Below are positions 9,267 to 17,834 of a stretch of 41,003 bases of DNA, one piece after another. The stretch is from Mycobacterium sp. (GTDB lineage: Bacteria > Actinomycetota > Actinomycetes > Mycobacteriales > Mycobacteriaceae), in the NCBI RefSeq assembly GCF_019247635.1, contig NZ_JAFBAR010000062.1:1-41003 (forward strand). Reading direction: 5' to 3'. The notes under the pieces were generated by a model, which saw only the letters and a program-made list of their open reading frames with translations, did no database searches and had not been told where the DNA came from. The stretch's first letter is position 1. Each line of letters starts with the position of its first letter. The position numbers and the translations under genes are program-made.

Positions 9267-9280
9267 CGCACTTCGGTGCG
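9267..9280. terminator. UUCG-tetraloop hairpin between the ABC1 kinase and whiB7
   Basis: CGCAC-TTCG-GTGCG forms a perfect 5-bp stem closed by the very stable C(UUCG)G tetraloop, in the 65-bp gap between two convergent genes. There is no T-run on either side, so if it terminates transcription it is of the tail-less type proposed for mycobacteria. A further CCTTCGGGGACCTTCG repeat follows immediately. Confidence 0.45.
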
Positions 9281-9312
9281 GAGACCTTCGGGGACCTTCG
9301 CCTAGCTAGTTT

Positions 9313-9579
9313 CTAGGCCGCCAATCCTTTGCGTGGGCGTCCGCGGGGGCGCTTGAACCCCACGATCGAGCCTCGCTCGAAGATCTCGCCGCCCCACACA
9401 CCCCACGGCTCGGCCCGCTCCAGCGCAGCTGCCAGGCACTGACGCCGGACGGGACAGTCCGCGCAGAGGGTCTTGGCGCGTTCCAGGTCGGCCGGGGCGT
9501 CGGCGAACCATAGGTCGGGATCGCTGTCGTGACACGGCAGAACTGGCCGTGTGCGTCTGGGGACTGTCGGTGCCGACAT
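9313..9579 (-). CDS. whiB7: WhiB7, iron-sulfur transcriptional activator of intrinsic antibiotic resistance
   Basis: 88 residues starting MSAPTVPRRT at ATG 9579. The four cluster-binding cysteines are C16, C39, C42 and C48 (C-x22-C-xx-C-x5-C), followed by the WhiB turn GVWGGE (60-65) and the C-terminal AT-hook RGRPRK (79-84), which is diagnostic of WhiB7. The protein binds the primary sigma factor and activates promoters bearing an AT-rich block next to the -35 element; this is established for the family. The frame stays open 26 codons upstream, but that part is leader RNA. A ~370-nt leader with promoter, uORF and terminator hairpin precedes it, so expression is probably controlled by translation-coupled attenuation plus autoactivation. 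Confidence 0.97.
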   Translation of the reverse strand: MSAPTVPRRTRPVLPCHDSDPDLWFADAPADLERAKTLCADCPVRRQCLAAALERAEPWGVWGGEIFERGSIVGFKRPRGRPRKGLAA

Positions 9580-9655
9580 GTCCTGTTCACCTGCTTCCTG
9601 GTCTGGTGGCTGTCCCTGTGCAGTGATCCGGACCAGGTTGGGCGGTGGTCGACCC

Positions 9656-9699
9656 AAAATGTTTGGCCACGGATCCGGGTGACTTCGGGTCCGTGGCCA
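9656..9699 (-). promoter_or_regulatory. Terminator/attenuator hairpin in the whiB7 leader
   Basis: On the minus strand TGGCCACGGA (9699-9690) and TCCGTGGCCA (9673-9664) form a perfect 10-bp stem with a 16-nt loop, followed by AACA and a TTTT run (9659-9656). This is a textbook intrinsic terminator located after the uORF stop and ~75 nt before the whiB7 start, as expected for the attenuator described for whiB7 leaders. The loop itself carries CCCG...CGG, which could allow alternative pairing. Confidence 0.8.
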
Positions 9700-9723
9700 G
9701 CTGGGGAGTATCGGGCTAGTTAG

Positions 9724-9906
9724 TTACGTATGGCCCCGATTCACGGACGCGTCAGTCGCGGCGGCGGTGCGGTGCTTGGCCGCGGCCGCCGGTACGGCGG
9801 CATGGGCCTGCGCGGCGGCCGCCGGTACGGCGGCGTGGGCGTGGGCGGCGCGGGTGGCGGCCACGCGTACACCGAACACGCCGCGGTTGAGCTTGCGAGT
9901 GATCAC
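9724..9906 (-). CDS. Upstream ORF (60 aa) in the whiB7 leader
   Basis: A GTG start at 9906 sits 9 nt after a perfect AGGAGG (9921-9916), giving a peptide that begins VITRKLNRGVFGVRVAATRA and is very rich in Ala and His. It contains an 11-residue tandem repeat (HAAVPAAAAQA, then HAAVPAAAAKH) encoded by a 33-bp DNA duplication. It stops just before the attenuator hairpin. Ribosome stalling on such a uORF is thought to favour antitermination and whiB7 expression; the peptide sequence itself probably matters little. The strong ribosome site and placement support translation; the length differs from uORFs I recall. Confidence 0.7.
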   Translation of the reverse strand: MITRKLNRGVFGVRVAATRAAHAHAAVPAAAAQAHAAVPAAAAKHRTAAATDASVNRGHT

Positions 9907-9953
9907 TAGGGGCCACCTCCTTTCACGCACCGGCCAGCAAGAACGCGATTTCG

Positions 9954-9991
9954 AGGGTAAACGCTAACACCTGTCGCTGACAAACGATTTT
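9954..9991 (-). promoter_or_regulatory. Predicted WhiB7-autoregulated promoter
   Basis: On the minus strand an A-tract block AAAATCG (9991-9985) lies just upstream of a -35-like TTGTCA (9983-9978). After an 18-bp spacer comes TACCCT (9959-9954), which fits TANNNT. An AT-rich block a few bases upstream of -35 is the known signature of WhiB7-activated promoters. Transcription would start near 9947, giving a ~40-nt lead to the uORF. The exact -10 is a prediction. Confidence 0.6.
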
Positions 9992-10011
9992 CTGACCTGC
10001 GGGTTCACCGC

Positions 10012-12099
10012 TCAACCAGATTGGCGTACCAGCCGCAGGACGTCGGATCCGTACTGCTCAAGTTTGCGGGCGCCGATACCCGGAATGGCGATCAGGGCAG
10101 CGTCGTCGGCGGGTCGCAACTCGGCGATCGCGATCAAAGTGTTGTCCGAAAAGACGATGTAGGCCGGCACGTCGTTTTCCTTTGCGGTGTCGAGCCGCCA
10201 GTCCTTGAGCGCGAGCAGCAACTCCTCGTCGACGTCGCCCGCGCAGGTTTCACACCGCCGCAGCATGACGGCCGCCGGGGTGGACAGATCTTTATTGCAG
10301 ACCCGGCAACGGGCTGGGCCCCGGTTGCGTCGGGATTTGCTCGGCGCCGCCTCGACGCGGGTCTGCGGGGCGATGCCGTTGAGGAACCGCGACGGCTTGC
10401 GGCTCTGCCGCCCGCCCGCGGCCCGCGCGAGCGCCCAGCTGAGCGCCAAATGCACTCGGGCTCTGGTGATTCCGACATAAAGGAGTCGGCGCTCTTCCTC
10501 GACGGGTTCACTGTCGGGGCCGTGCGCCAACGCGTGCGAAATGGGCAAGGTGCCGTCGGCTAATCCGACCAGGAACACCGCGTCCCACTCGAGCCCCTTG
10601 GCCGCGTGCAGCGAGGCCAGCGTGACGCCTTGAACCACCGGCGGGTGCCGCGCGTCGGCTCGCACGCGCAGTTCGGCGACCAGGCCGGACAACTCCAAGC
10701 CAGGCTGCCGCGCCACTTCGTCGTCGACCAGTTCGGCCAACGCGCTCAGCGCTTCCCAACGGTCGCGCGCGCGGGTGCCGGTCGGCGGCTCCGCGGTCAG
10801 CCCCAACGGTTCCAGGACCGCGCGCACCACGTCGGGCAATGGGTCCGCCGAGCCATTTTCGGAAGCGCGCTCCGCGCTGCGCCGCAGGGCCAGCAGCGCC
10901 TGCTTGATCTCCTGACGGTTGAAAAACCCCTCGCCGCCGCGGACCTGATAGGCGATGCCCGCCTCGGTCAGCGCCTCTTCATAGACCTCGGATTGCGCAT
11001 TGACCCGATAGAGCACCGCGATTTCGGAAGCGGGAGTGCCGTTTTCGATGAGCCGGGCAATCGAATGGGCGACCGCAGCGGCCTCGGCCGGCTCGTCGGG
11101 ATGCTCGTGGAACGACGGAACCGGCCCCGGCTCGCGCTGGCCGGACAATTGCAGCTTGCTGCCTGCGACCCGGCCCCGCGCCGCGGCGATCACCCGGTTG
11201 GCCAGCGACACCACCTGCGGTGTGGACCGATAGTCGCGCTCTAAGCGCACCACCGTGGCGTCGGGGAAGCGCCGCGAGAAGTCGAGCAGGAAGCGGGGCG
11301 AGGCCCCCGTGAACGAGTAGATGGTCTGATTGGCGTCGCCGACGACGGTGAGGTCGTCCCGACTGCCCAGCCAGGCAGAAAGCACCCGCTGCTGCAGCGG
11401 CGTGACGTCCTGGTACTCGTCGACGACGAAGCAGCGATAGCGGTCCCGGAACTCCTCGGCGACGGCGGCGTCGTTTTCGATCGCGGCCGCTGTGTGCAGC
11501 AGCAGGTCGTCAAAGTCGAGCAGGGTGACGGCTTCGTCGCGGACCTTGAGGGCCTCGTAGGCGGAGTAGACGGCCGCGATATTGGCGGCGTCCAACGGGG
11601 TGTCCCGGCCGGCGGCGGCGACGGCGCTCGGGTACTCCTCCGGGCCGATCAGCGACGCTTTGGCCCATTCGATCTCGCCTGCGAGGTCGCGCACGTCGTC
11701 GGTGCTGGTGTTGAGCCTGCAGCGATTTGCCGCCCGCGCGACGATGGCGAATTTGGTGTCCAGCAGCTGCCAACCGGTGTCCCCGATCACTCGCGGCCAG
11801 AAATACCGCAGCTGTCGATGCGCGGCCGCATGAAAGGTCAGGGCCTGTATCCCGCCGACGTCGAGCGCGCGCAGCCGCGAGCGCATCTCCCCCGCCGCAC
11901 GCTGGGTGAATGTCACCGCCAGGACTTGTCCGGCGGCGACGTGACCACTCGCGACGAGCTGGCCGATGCGGTGCGTGATGGTTCGGGTCTTGCCCGTGCC
12001 CGCGCCCGCGAGCACACAGACTGGCCCGCGCGGGGCCAGCACGGCTTCGCACTGCTCGTCGTCTAGCCCGGCGGTCAACGCATCTGTGAGCGTCGGCAT
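10012..12099 (-). CDS. uvrD2: UvrD2, superfamily 1 DNA helicase with HRDC domain
   Basis: About 695 residues. An SF1A helicase core carries Walker A ([11 protein letters not shown]), Walker B ([13 protein letters not shown]), motif III ([13 protein letters not shown]), motif IV/V ([15 protein letters not shown]) and motif VI ([13 protein letters not shown]). It is followed by a tetracysteine zinc module (CRVCNKDL ... RRCETC) and a C-terminal HRDC domain ([16 protein letters not shown]). This architecture is that of mycobacterial UvrD2, a 3'-5' DNA translocase needed for growth. The start is uncertain: ATG 12099 aligns with the M. tuberculosis N-terminus as I recall it, with ATGs at 12108 and 12120 and a TTG at 12141 as alternatives. 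It is divergent from mrx1. Confidence 0.95.
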   Translation of the reverse strand: MPTLTDALTAGLDDEQCEAVLAPRGPVCVLAGAGTGKTRTITHRIGQLVASGHVAAGQVLAVTFTQRAAGEMRSRLRALDVGGIQALTFHAAAHRQLRYFWPRVIGDTGWQLLDTKFAIVARAANRCRLNTSTDDVRDLAGEIEWAKASLIGPEEYPSAVAAAGRDTPLDAANIAAVYSAYEALKVRDEAVTLLDFDDLLLHTAAAIENDAAVAEEFRDRYRCFVVDEYQDVTPLQQRVLSAWLGSRDDLTVVGDANQTIYSFTGASPRFLLDFSRRFPDATVVRLERDYRSTPQVVSLANRVIAAARGRVAGSKLQLSGQREPGPVPSFHEHPDEPAEAAAVAHSIARLIENGTPASEIAVLYRVNAQSEVYEEALTEAGIAYQVRGGEGFFNRQEIKQALLALRRSAERASENGSADPLPDVVRAVLEPLGLTAEPPTGTRARDRWEALSALAELVDDEVARQPGLELSGLVAELRVRADARHPPVVQGVTLASLHAAKGLEWDAVFLVGLADGTLPISHALAHGPDSEPVEEERRLLYVGITRARVHLALSWALARAAGGRQSRKPSRFLNGIAPQTRVEAAPSKSRRNRGPARCRVCNKDLSTPAAVMLRRCETCAGDVDEELLLALKDWRLDTAKENDVPAYIVFSDNTLIAIAELRPADDAALIAIPGIGARKLEQYGSDVLRLVRQSG

Positions 12100-12207
12100 G
12101 GTGTCCATCTTGGCTTCCATCTTGGCAGCGGTGACCGACAAACCGGGTGTTTCGCCACGCCGGGTCGGCGTCCGGAATGCCGCATCGCCACGCTACGTTT
12201 ACCAACC

Positions 12208-12462
12208 ATGACCAACGCTGGGCTTACCGTTTACAGCACCTCGTGGTGTGGCTATTGTCATCGGCTCAAGACGGCGCTGAAGGCGAACGGAATTGCTTAC
12301 GACGAGGTGGACATCGAACAGGACCCCACGGCCGCCGAGTTCGTAGGCTCGGTCAACGGCGGCAACAGGACGGTTCCGACGGTGAAATTCGCCGACGGCT
12401 CGACGCTGACCAACCCGAGCGCGGGGGAGATCAAGGCGAAGCTGACCGAAGTCAACGGCTGA
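12208..12462 (+). CDS. mrx1: Mycoredoxin-1 (glutaredoxin-like)
   Basis: 84 residues forming a single thioredoxin-fold domain with the redox motif WCGYC (residues ~13-17) and the cis-Pro segment RTVPTVKF. It reduces mycothiol mixed disulfides on proteins using mycothiol as electron donor, in the cytosol. The start ATG 12208 gives the standard length. It is divergent from uvrD2 (about 108 bp apart) and ends 9 bp before the convergent nudC stop. SigH, also in this window, controls thiol-stress genes in mycobacteria, so a functional link is plausible but no SigH-type promoter was identified here. Confidence 0.95.
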   Translation: MTNAGLTVYSTSWCGYCHRLKTALKANGIAYDEVDIEQDPTAAEFVGSVNGGNRTVPTVKFADGSTLTNPSAGEIKAKLTEVNG

Positions 12463-12471
12463 TCCGTTGCG

Positions 12472-13404
12472 TCAGGCGAGCGCAGCCCAGGATTCGATGA
12501 TCACGCGAGCGATCGAAATCGAGCCGGGCAGAAGCAGTTTCGAGTCGCCTGCGCTGCTCCAATCGCCGGCCTGCAGCGCCGCGCGCACCTCGTCGCGGGT
12601 GAACCACGCCGCCTCGGCGATCTCGCCGTCATTGAACGAGAACCCCTCGCCCGGATCACCAAGCGCATGAAAGCCGACCATCAACGAGCGCGGGAACGGC
12701 CACGGCTGGCTACCCAGGTAGCGCACATCACGAACGGTCAGGCCGATCTCCTCGCGGATCTCCCGGACCACGCAGACTTCGAACGATTCGCCCGCCTCGA
12801 CGAACCCGGCCAGCAGTGAGAACATCCGCTCCGGCCACGCTGTTTGACGAGCCAGCACCGCACGGTCCCGGCCGTCATGGACCAGACAGATCACCGCCGG
12901 GTCGATGCGCGGGAACTCCTCGTGGCCGGTGACTGGGTTGACCCGCGACCAGCCGCCCCGTGCGGGTTTGGTCGGCGAACCGTCCAGCGCGCTGAAGCGG
13001 CTGCTCTCATGCCAATTCAGCAACGCGGTGGCTGACGAGACGAGTTGGCTGCTGGTGTCGTCGAAAATCGGGCCGAGACTGCGGATATTGACGACGTCGG
13101 CCCGGACCTCGGGATCCTCAGGCGCCTGCAGAGCGCCCCGAATGGCCCAGACGTGGCGGCCGCCTTCGATGCGGCCCAGAAACACCGCTTCGGGGGGCGG
13201 TTTGGCGCCCAGGGAGGCCGCCTCGCCGAGCACCACCCGGCCATTGGCTGCCAACACCTGATTGCGCGAATCCACCCGCAGCAGCGCGGCATTCACCCAT
13301 CCGGCAGCGGCCGCCTCGATGTCGGTGCGCAATTGATCGGCCCGGTCGGCGCCGACGCGCGACAGCACCGGAACATTGTGCAGCTGAAAGTCCACGCTAG
13401 ACAT
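12472..13404 (-). CDS. nudC: NudC, NAD(H)/NAD-capped RNA pyrophosphatase
   Basis: 310 residues. The Nudix box is GFVEAGESFEVCVVREIREE (residues 200-219), and the NADH-pyrophosphatase signature SQPWPFPRS follows (232-240). It hydrolyses NAD(H) to NMN(H) and AMP and, in E. coli, removes NAD caps from RNA. The zinc-ribbon cysteines found between the N-terminal and Nudix domains of E. coli NudC are missing: the equivalent stretch (SALDGSPTKPARGGWSRVNP) contains none. Pro234 corresponds by position to residue 237 of the 313-aa M. tuberculosis protein. The start ATG 13404 gives MSSVDFQLHN. Confidence 0.94.
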   Translation of the reverse strand: MSSVDFQLHNVPVLSRVGADRADQLRTDIEAAAAGWVNAALLRVDSRNQVLAANGRVVLGEAASLGAKPPPEAVFLGRIEGGRHVWAIRGALQAPEDPEVRADVVNIRSLGPIFDDTSSQLVSSATALLNWHESSRFSALDGSPTKPARGGWSRVNPVTGHEEFPRIDPAVICLVHDGRDRAVLARQTAWPERMFSLLAGFVEAGESFEVCVVREIREEIGLTVRDVRYLGSQPWPFPRSLMVGFHALGDPGEGFSFNDGEIAEAAWFTRDEVRAALQAGDWSSAGDSKLLLPGSISIARVIIESWAALA

Positions 13405-13440
13405 CCTGGTGGCGACCCGCCGCGCCCGGCTGCGCCACGG

Positions 13441-14511
13441 CTAGTGGCCCGCGTCCCGGATATACAGCAACCGGTCACTGGCTTCGATCGCGTCCACCTC
13501 GGGTGCGCCGACGCGCAACAGCCGCCCGTCGCGCACCACGCCGAGCACGACGTCTCGCAGATGCCTTGGGGAACCGCCGATCTCGGTCTGCTCCACCTCG
13601 CGTTCGACGATGGCCAGCCCGGCGTCGGGAGTGAGCAGATCCTCGATCATCTCCACGACGCTCGGCGTGGTAGTGGCAAGGCCGAGCAGGCGTCCCGCCG
13701 TTTCAGAAGAGACCACCACCGAATCCGCGCCCGATTGCTGCAGCAGGTGCTGGTTTTCAGCCTCCCGGATCGACGCGACGATCTTCGCCTTGGGCGACAG
13801 CTCACGTGCCGTCAAGGTGACCAGCACCGCGGTGTCGTCGCGATTGGCGGCGACGATGATCGAGGACGCGTGCTGTGCACCGGCCAGCCGCAAAACGTCG
13901 GCTTTGGTGGCGTCGCCGTGCACGGTGACCAGCCCGGCGGTCGCCGCCCGGTCGAGAGCCGCGCGGTCGGTGTCGACAACGACAATTTCGCCCCCGGCGG
14001 CCTCGTCACCGACCACCGCGGCGATCGCCGTTTTACCCTTGGTGCCGTAGCCGATGACCACGGTGTGGTTGCGCACTCTGCTCCTCCAACGCTGGATCTT
14101 CCACGCCTGTCGCGAACGCTCCGAAAGAACCTCGAGCGTCGTGCCGACCAGCACCGCCAGGAAGGTGATCCGCAGCGGCGTCATCACCACGATGTTGATC
14201 AACCGCGAAGATTCCGACAACGCGGTGATATCGCCGTACCCGGTAGTCGACAGCGACACCGCGGCGTAATACAAGCTGTCCAGGAACGTCAGTGGTTGAC
14301 CCCGCACATCGCGGTAGCCACCGCGATCCAGGTAGACGATGACGGCGGCACCGAACAACACAACGAGGGCGATGGCCACTCGGCGCGAGATCACGCGGAT
14401 CGGACTGGCGTGATCTTCCGGAATCCGCAGCACGCCGACCAGCAGATGACCGGGCTGGGCGGTCAGCGTCTCATCCAGACCGCTCAGTTGCCGCGCCTTA
14501 TCGTTGCGCAC
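13441..14511 (-). CDS. Two-TM potassium channel with RCK/TrkA-N domain (Rv3200c-like)
   Basis: 356 residues. TM1 (~44-62) is followed by a pore region with selectivity filter TTGYGD (89-94) and TM2 (~105-127). A cytosolic RCK_N/TrkA-N Rossmann domain starts at VVIGYGTKG (~150) with VVVDTDRAA, and an RCK_C-like domain closes the protein. The layout is that of MthK-type ligand-gated K+ channels. The start is GTG 14511 (MRNDKARQLS). The gene stands between nudC and adnB on the same strand with 36-56 bp gaps, so it may share their transcript. Confidence 0.93.
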   Translation of the reverse strand: MRNDKARQLSGLDETLTAQPGHLLVGVLRIPEDHASPIRVISRRVAIALVVLFGAAVIVYLDRGGYRDVRGQPLTFLDSLYYAAVSLSTTGYGDITALSESSRLINIVVMTPLRITFLAVLVGTTLEVLSERSRQAWKIQRWRSRVRNHTVVIGYGTKGKTAIAAVVGDEAAGGEIVVVDTDRAALDRAATAGLVTVHGDATKADVLRLAGAQHASSIIVAANRDDTAVLVTLTARELSPKAKIVASIREAENQHLLQQSGADSVVVSSETAGRLLGLATTTPSVVEMIEDLLTPDAGLAIVEREVEQTEIGGSPRHLRDVVLGVVRDGRLLRVGAPEVDAIEASDRLLYIRDAGH

Positions 14512-14567
14512 AGCAACCCTTCATCGGCTGAAGCCCAGCGCACCACACGACAATCATGTAACCACGA

Positions 14568-17500
14568 TCAGGCCACGTCGGGGCGGTCGGAGTCGGCGAG
14601 CAACGCCGCCAGCTCGGCGGCATCCGGAAGCTCGTCGGGGACGACGGTTCTACCGCTGCGTACGTAGTGGAACGCGGTGCGTACCGACTCCGGGGCGCAG
14701 CCCGTCAGCGCGGCCCACGCCAGCCGGTACACGGCGAGCTGGGTGGCCGCCTGGCGCAGGGCCGCCCGCCCATGCGGCGGCTCACCGGTCTTCCAGTCCA
14801 CCACGGTGGCACCGCCGTCGGATTCGGCAAACACCGCGTCGATGCGCCCGCGCACCACGGTGTCGCCGATCGGCATTTCGAACGGCACCTCGACAGCGAC
14901 CGGCGTGCGTGCGCCCCACTGCGATCCGGCAAATGCCGCCTGCAACTCGGACAGCTCCCGGGTGTCGCCGACCTCGGAGTCCACCGCACCGGGCAGGTCG
15001 CCGAGGTCGAACAGCAGCTCGCCGCCGTAGAACTGCTGGACCCAGACGTGAAAGGCATTGCCCAACAACGCATGTGGGTCTGGCCGTGTCGGTAGCCGAC
15101 GCGTCAACCGTTGCGTGGCCCCTGCCGGGTCGCGCGCCAGATCCACCAGGCCGCTGACCGACACCTGGCCGGGCAGCGAGTGGACGGGCGGCTTCGACAG
15201 TCGCGCGCGCTCGGCCAACAACGCGTCGACGTCGGCGGCCCAGCTTTCGACGTCGGCGAATTCGGTGTCGACGCCGACCACACCGGCCATCGCGGCAGCC
15301 ACCAGCGCGGCTCCGCGTTCGACGTCGTCACGCCGCGTGGCCAACGGATCCGCGGGCCACATCGCTTCGACGGCTTTATCCCGCAAGGGGTTTCGTTCAC
15401 CCTCCGACGGTGCGGGAGCCCAGTGCTCGATGACGCCGCAGGGATCGCCGGCCGCGGCCGACTGGTCGATGACATCCTTGAGTTCACACAGGAAATCCGA
15501 TGGCCCGCGCGGTTTGATGCCGGTCGAAGCCCAGTGATGACCGGATACCAGCAGGGTGTCCTCGGCTCTGGTTACTGCCACGTACAGCAGCCGACGCTCC
15601 TCGTCGACGCGCCGCTGCTCAAGCTGACCCCGATGGGCAAAGATCTTGTCCGACAGCTGTTTTCGATTTGTCACGTCGGCGGTGTCCAGCACCGGGACGC
15701 CGAGCGCGCCCGCACCGGCGCGATCACCGCGCAGCAGCGGTGGCAGTTCGGCGGCGTCGGTAAGCCAGGTGCTCCGCGACGCGGTAGCGGGGAACGTCCC
15801 GCCGGAGAGATGCGCGACCGCCACCACCTGCCATTCCAGGCCCTTGGCGGCGTGCACGGTAAGCACCTGAACCCGATCCTGGACGACGGCCAATTGGGCT
15901 GGTGGCAAACCATTCTCGGCCAGCTCAGCGGCATCGAGGTAGGCCAGCAGCCCGGCCACCGAGGTCCCACCCGTCCGCTGGGCATACGTCGCGACCACGT
16001 CGGCGAAAGCGTCGAGATGTTCGGCGCCGGCCCACTGCCCCGAGGCAGCTGATCTGGCCCGAACTTCGCAGTCCAGGCCAAGCACGCGACGCACCTCGGC
16101 GACCAAGTCGGGCAGGGAATGAACGAGGTGGCCACGCAATGCCATGAGTTCGTCGGCCAGCGCGGTGATGCGCCGATATCCAGCGGCGGAATACCTACCG
16201 GCGGAACCGGGGTCGGCGAGGGCGTCGGCCAGGCACGGGGCGTCGGGGTCCGCGCCGGCCGTCAGCGCGAGGTTCTTGGGCGGCGATGCCTCCGTTGATC
16301 GCGGGTCCGCGCCAAGAGCCACGGCGCGGTGCCACAGCGCGGCGATGTCGCGTCCACCGAGCCGCCACCGCGGACCGGTCAACACCCGCATCGCGGCTGC
16401 GCCGGCCGTCGGTTCGGCCACCAGGCGCAGCATGGCCACCAGGTCGGCGACCTCGGGTATGGACAACAGGCCGGCCAAACCGACCACCTCGACCGGGATA
16501 CCGCGGTCACGGAGGGCTTCGGCGACGGGCGCGGCATCAGCGTTGCGGCGCACCAGCACCGCTGCGGTGGGCGGATTGACGCCCTCGGCACGGGCGCGCT
16601 CGTACTGCCGTAGCAGATGATCGGCGATCCAGTCGCGTTCGGCCCGCACATCGGGAAGCAACGCACAGCGGACGGTTCCCGGCGGGGCATCCGGACGGGA
16701 CCGCAGCGCATGCACCGCGACCGACCGCCGTCGCGCCTCGGCGGAAATCGCGTTGGCCACGCGCAACGTCCGCGGCGGGTTGCGCCAACTGGTCCGCAAC
16801 TCCAGAACAGGCGCCGGGGTGCCGTCGGACCGGGGGAAGTCGGTGGTGAAGCGAGGCAGGTTAGTTGCCGAGGCGCCGCGCCAACCGTAGATCGACTGAA
16901 TCGGGTCGCCGACGGCCGTCAGTGCCAGCCCGTCGTCCACACCGCCGCCGAACAGCGACGACAACGCGACGCGCTGGGCATGCCCGGTGTCCTGATACTC
17001 GTCGAGCAGCACCACCCGGTAGCGGTCCCTCAGCTCGCGACCAACCTGGGGAAACGTCACCGCCAGCCGCGCGGCCGAGGCCATCTGCGCACCAAAGTCC
17101 ATCACCTTCTCGCAGCGCATGCGCTCTTCGAGCGCGTCGAGCAACGGCACGAGCGCGGCGCGTTCGTTCTGCGTGCCCAGCATGCGCAGCAGCCACTGAC
17201 TGGGGCCGCGGTCGCGTTGGTAAGGACCCGCGGGCAGCGTGCCGACCAGCCGTTTCAGCTCGTCGTGGGTGTGCTGCAGCTGGCCGGTGCCCACCAGGTG
17301 CTCGGCGAGCTGGCCCCGCAGCCGCAGCACGATCGACGTGATCGCCGCCGGGGTTTTGTCTGTCTGCAGCTCGCCGCGGTAGCCGCAGACCACGTCGTAC
17401 GCCAGCTGCCACAGCTCGGTCTCGCTGAGTAGCCGGGTGTCGGGCTCGATGGGCAACAACAGGCCGTGGTCGCGCAGCAGCGAACCAGCAAAGGCGTGGT

Positions 17501-17834
17501 AGGTGCTGACCATGGGGACGCCCTCCCCGGCCGCGGGGTCACCGGCACCCAGGCCCACGCCGGCCAGCCGGGCCAACCGCGACCGGACCCGCCGCAAAAG
17601 TTGACCGGCCGCCTTGCGGGTGAACGTCAATCCGAGCACCTGGCCGGGGTCGGCGTAGCCGTTGGCGATCAGCCACACCACCCGCGCGGCCATCGTCTCG
17701 GTTTTTCCGGCGCCGGCACCGGCGATGACGACCAGCGGGCCCGGCGGCGCCGCGATGACCGCAGCCTGCTCGTCGGTTGGTGGTAAAAGCCCTAGCGCGC
17801 AGGCTAATTCGGCCGGATTGTAACGCGGGGTCAC
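14568..17834 (-). CDS. adnB: AdnB, motor-nuclease subunit of the AdnAB DNA end-resection complex
   Basis: 1088 residues. A UvrD-like helicase core has Walker A (IAGAGAGKTETM), Walker B (VVLLDEYQDTGHAQ), [28 protein letters not shown] and a canonical motif VI (ERRLLYVAVTRAED). The C-terminal RecB-type nuclease domain is intact: GRIDAVFAE, VVDWKTGE and QLAVYRLAW supply the D, D-x-K and Q-x-x-x-Y elements. With AdnA it unwinds and degrades double-strand break ends for RecA-dependent repair; AdnB is the lead motor. The start GTG 17834 overlaps the adnA stop (GTGA, 4 bp), indicating translational coupling. Upstream in-frame sequence belongs to adnA. Confidence 0.96.
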   Translation of the reverse strand: MTPRYNPAELACALGLLPPTDEQAAVIAAPPGPLVVIAGAGAGKTETMAARVVWLIANGYADPGQVLGLTFTRKAAGQLLRRVRSRLARLAGVGLGAGDPAAGEGVPMVSTYHAFAGSLLRDHGLLLPIEPDTRLLSETELWQLAYDVVCGYRGELQTDKTPAAITSIVLRLRGQLAEHLVGTGQLQHTHDELKRLVGTLPAGPYQRDRGPSQWLLRMLGTQNERAALVPLLDALEERMRCEKVMDFGAQMASAARLAVTFPQVGRELRDRYRVVLLDEYQDTGHAQRVALSSLFGGGVDDGLALTAVGDPIQSIYGWRGASATNLPRFTTDFPRSDGTPAPVLELRTSWRNPPRTLRVANAISAEARRRSVAVHALRSRPDAPPGTVRCALLPDVRAERDWIADHLLRQYERARAEGVNPPTAAVLVRRNADAAPVAEALRDRGIPVEVVGLAGLLSIPEVADLVAMLRLVAEPTAGAAAMRVLTGPRWRLGGRDIAALWHRAVALGADPRSTEASPPKNLALTAGADPDAPCLADALADPGSAGRYSAAGYRRITALADELMALRGHLVHSLPDLVAEVRRVLGLDCEVRARSAASGQWAGAEHLDAFADVVATYAQRTGGTSVAGLLAYLDAAELAENGLPPAQLAVVQDRVQVLTVHAAKGLEWQVVAVAHLSGGTFPATASRSTWLTDAAELPPLLRGDRAGAGALGVPVLDTADVTNRKQLSDKIFAHRGQLEQRRVDEERRLLYVAVTRAEDTLLVSGHHWASTGIKPRGPSDFLCELKDVIDQSAAAGDPCGVIEHWAPAPSEGERNPLRDKAVEAMWPADPLATRRDDVERGAALVAAAMAGVVGVDTEFADVESWAADVDALLAERARLSKPPVHSLPGQVSVSGLVDLARDPAGATQRLTRRLPTRPDPHALLGNAFHVWVQQFYGGELLFDLGDLPGAVDSEVGDTRELSELQAAFAGSQWGARTPVAVEVPFEMPIGDTVVRGRIDAVFAESDGGATVVDWKTGEPPHGRAALRQAATQLAVYRLAWAALTGCAPESVRTAFHYVRSGRTVVPDELPDAAELAALLADSDRPDVA

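Noticed and set aside
8132..9271. A 379-codon minus-strand frame across the ABC1 kinase
   Set aside because: Antisense composition (RH/LDRH patterns), no start signal, and the plus strand has the complete kinase motif set.
11494..12066. A plus-strand frame of 190 codons over uvrD2
   Set aside because: Shadow of the helicase gene, with no ribosome site or motif.
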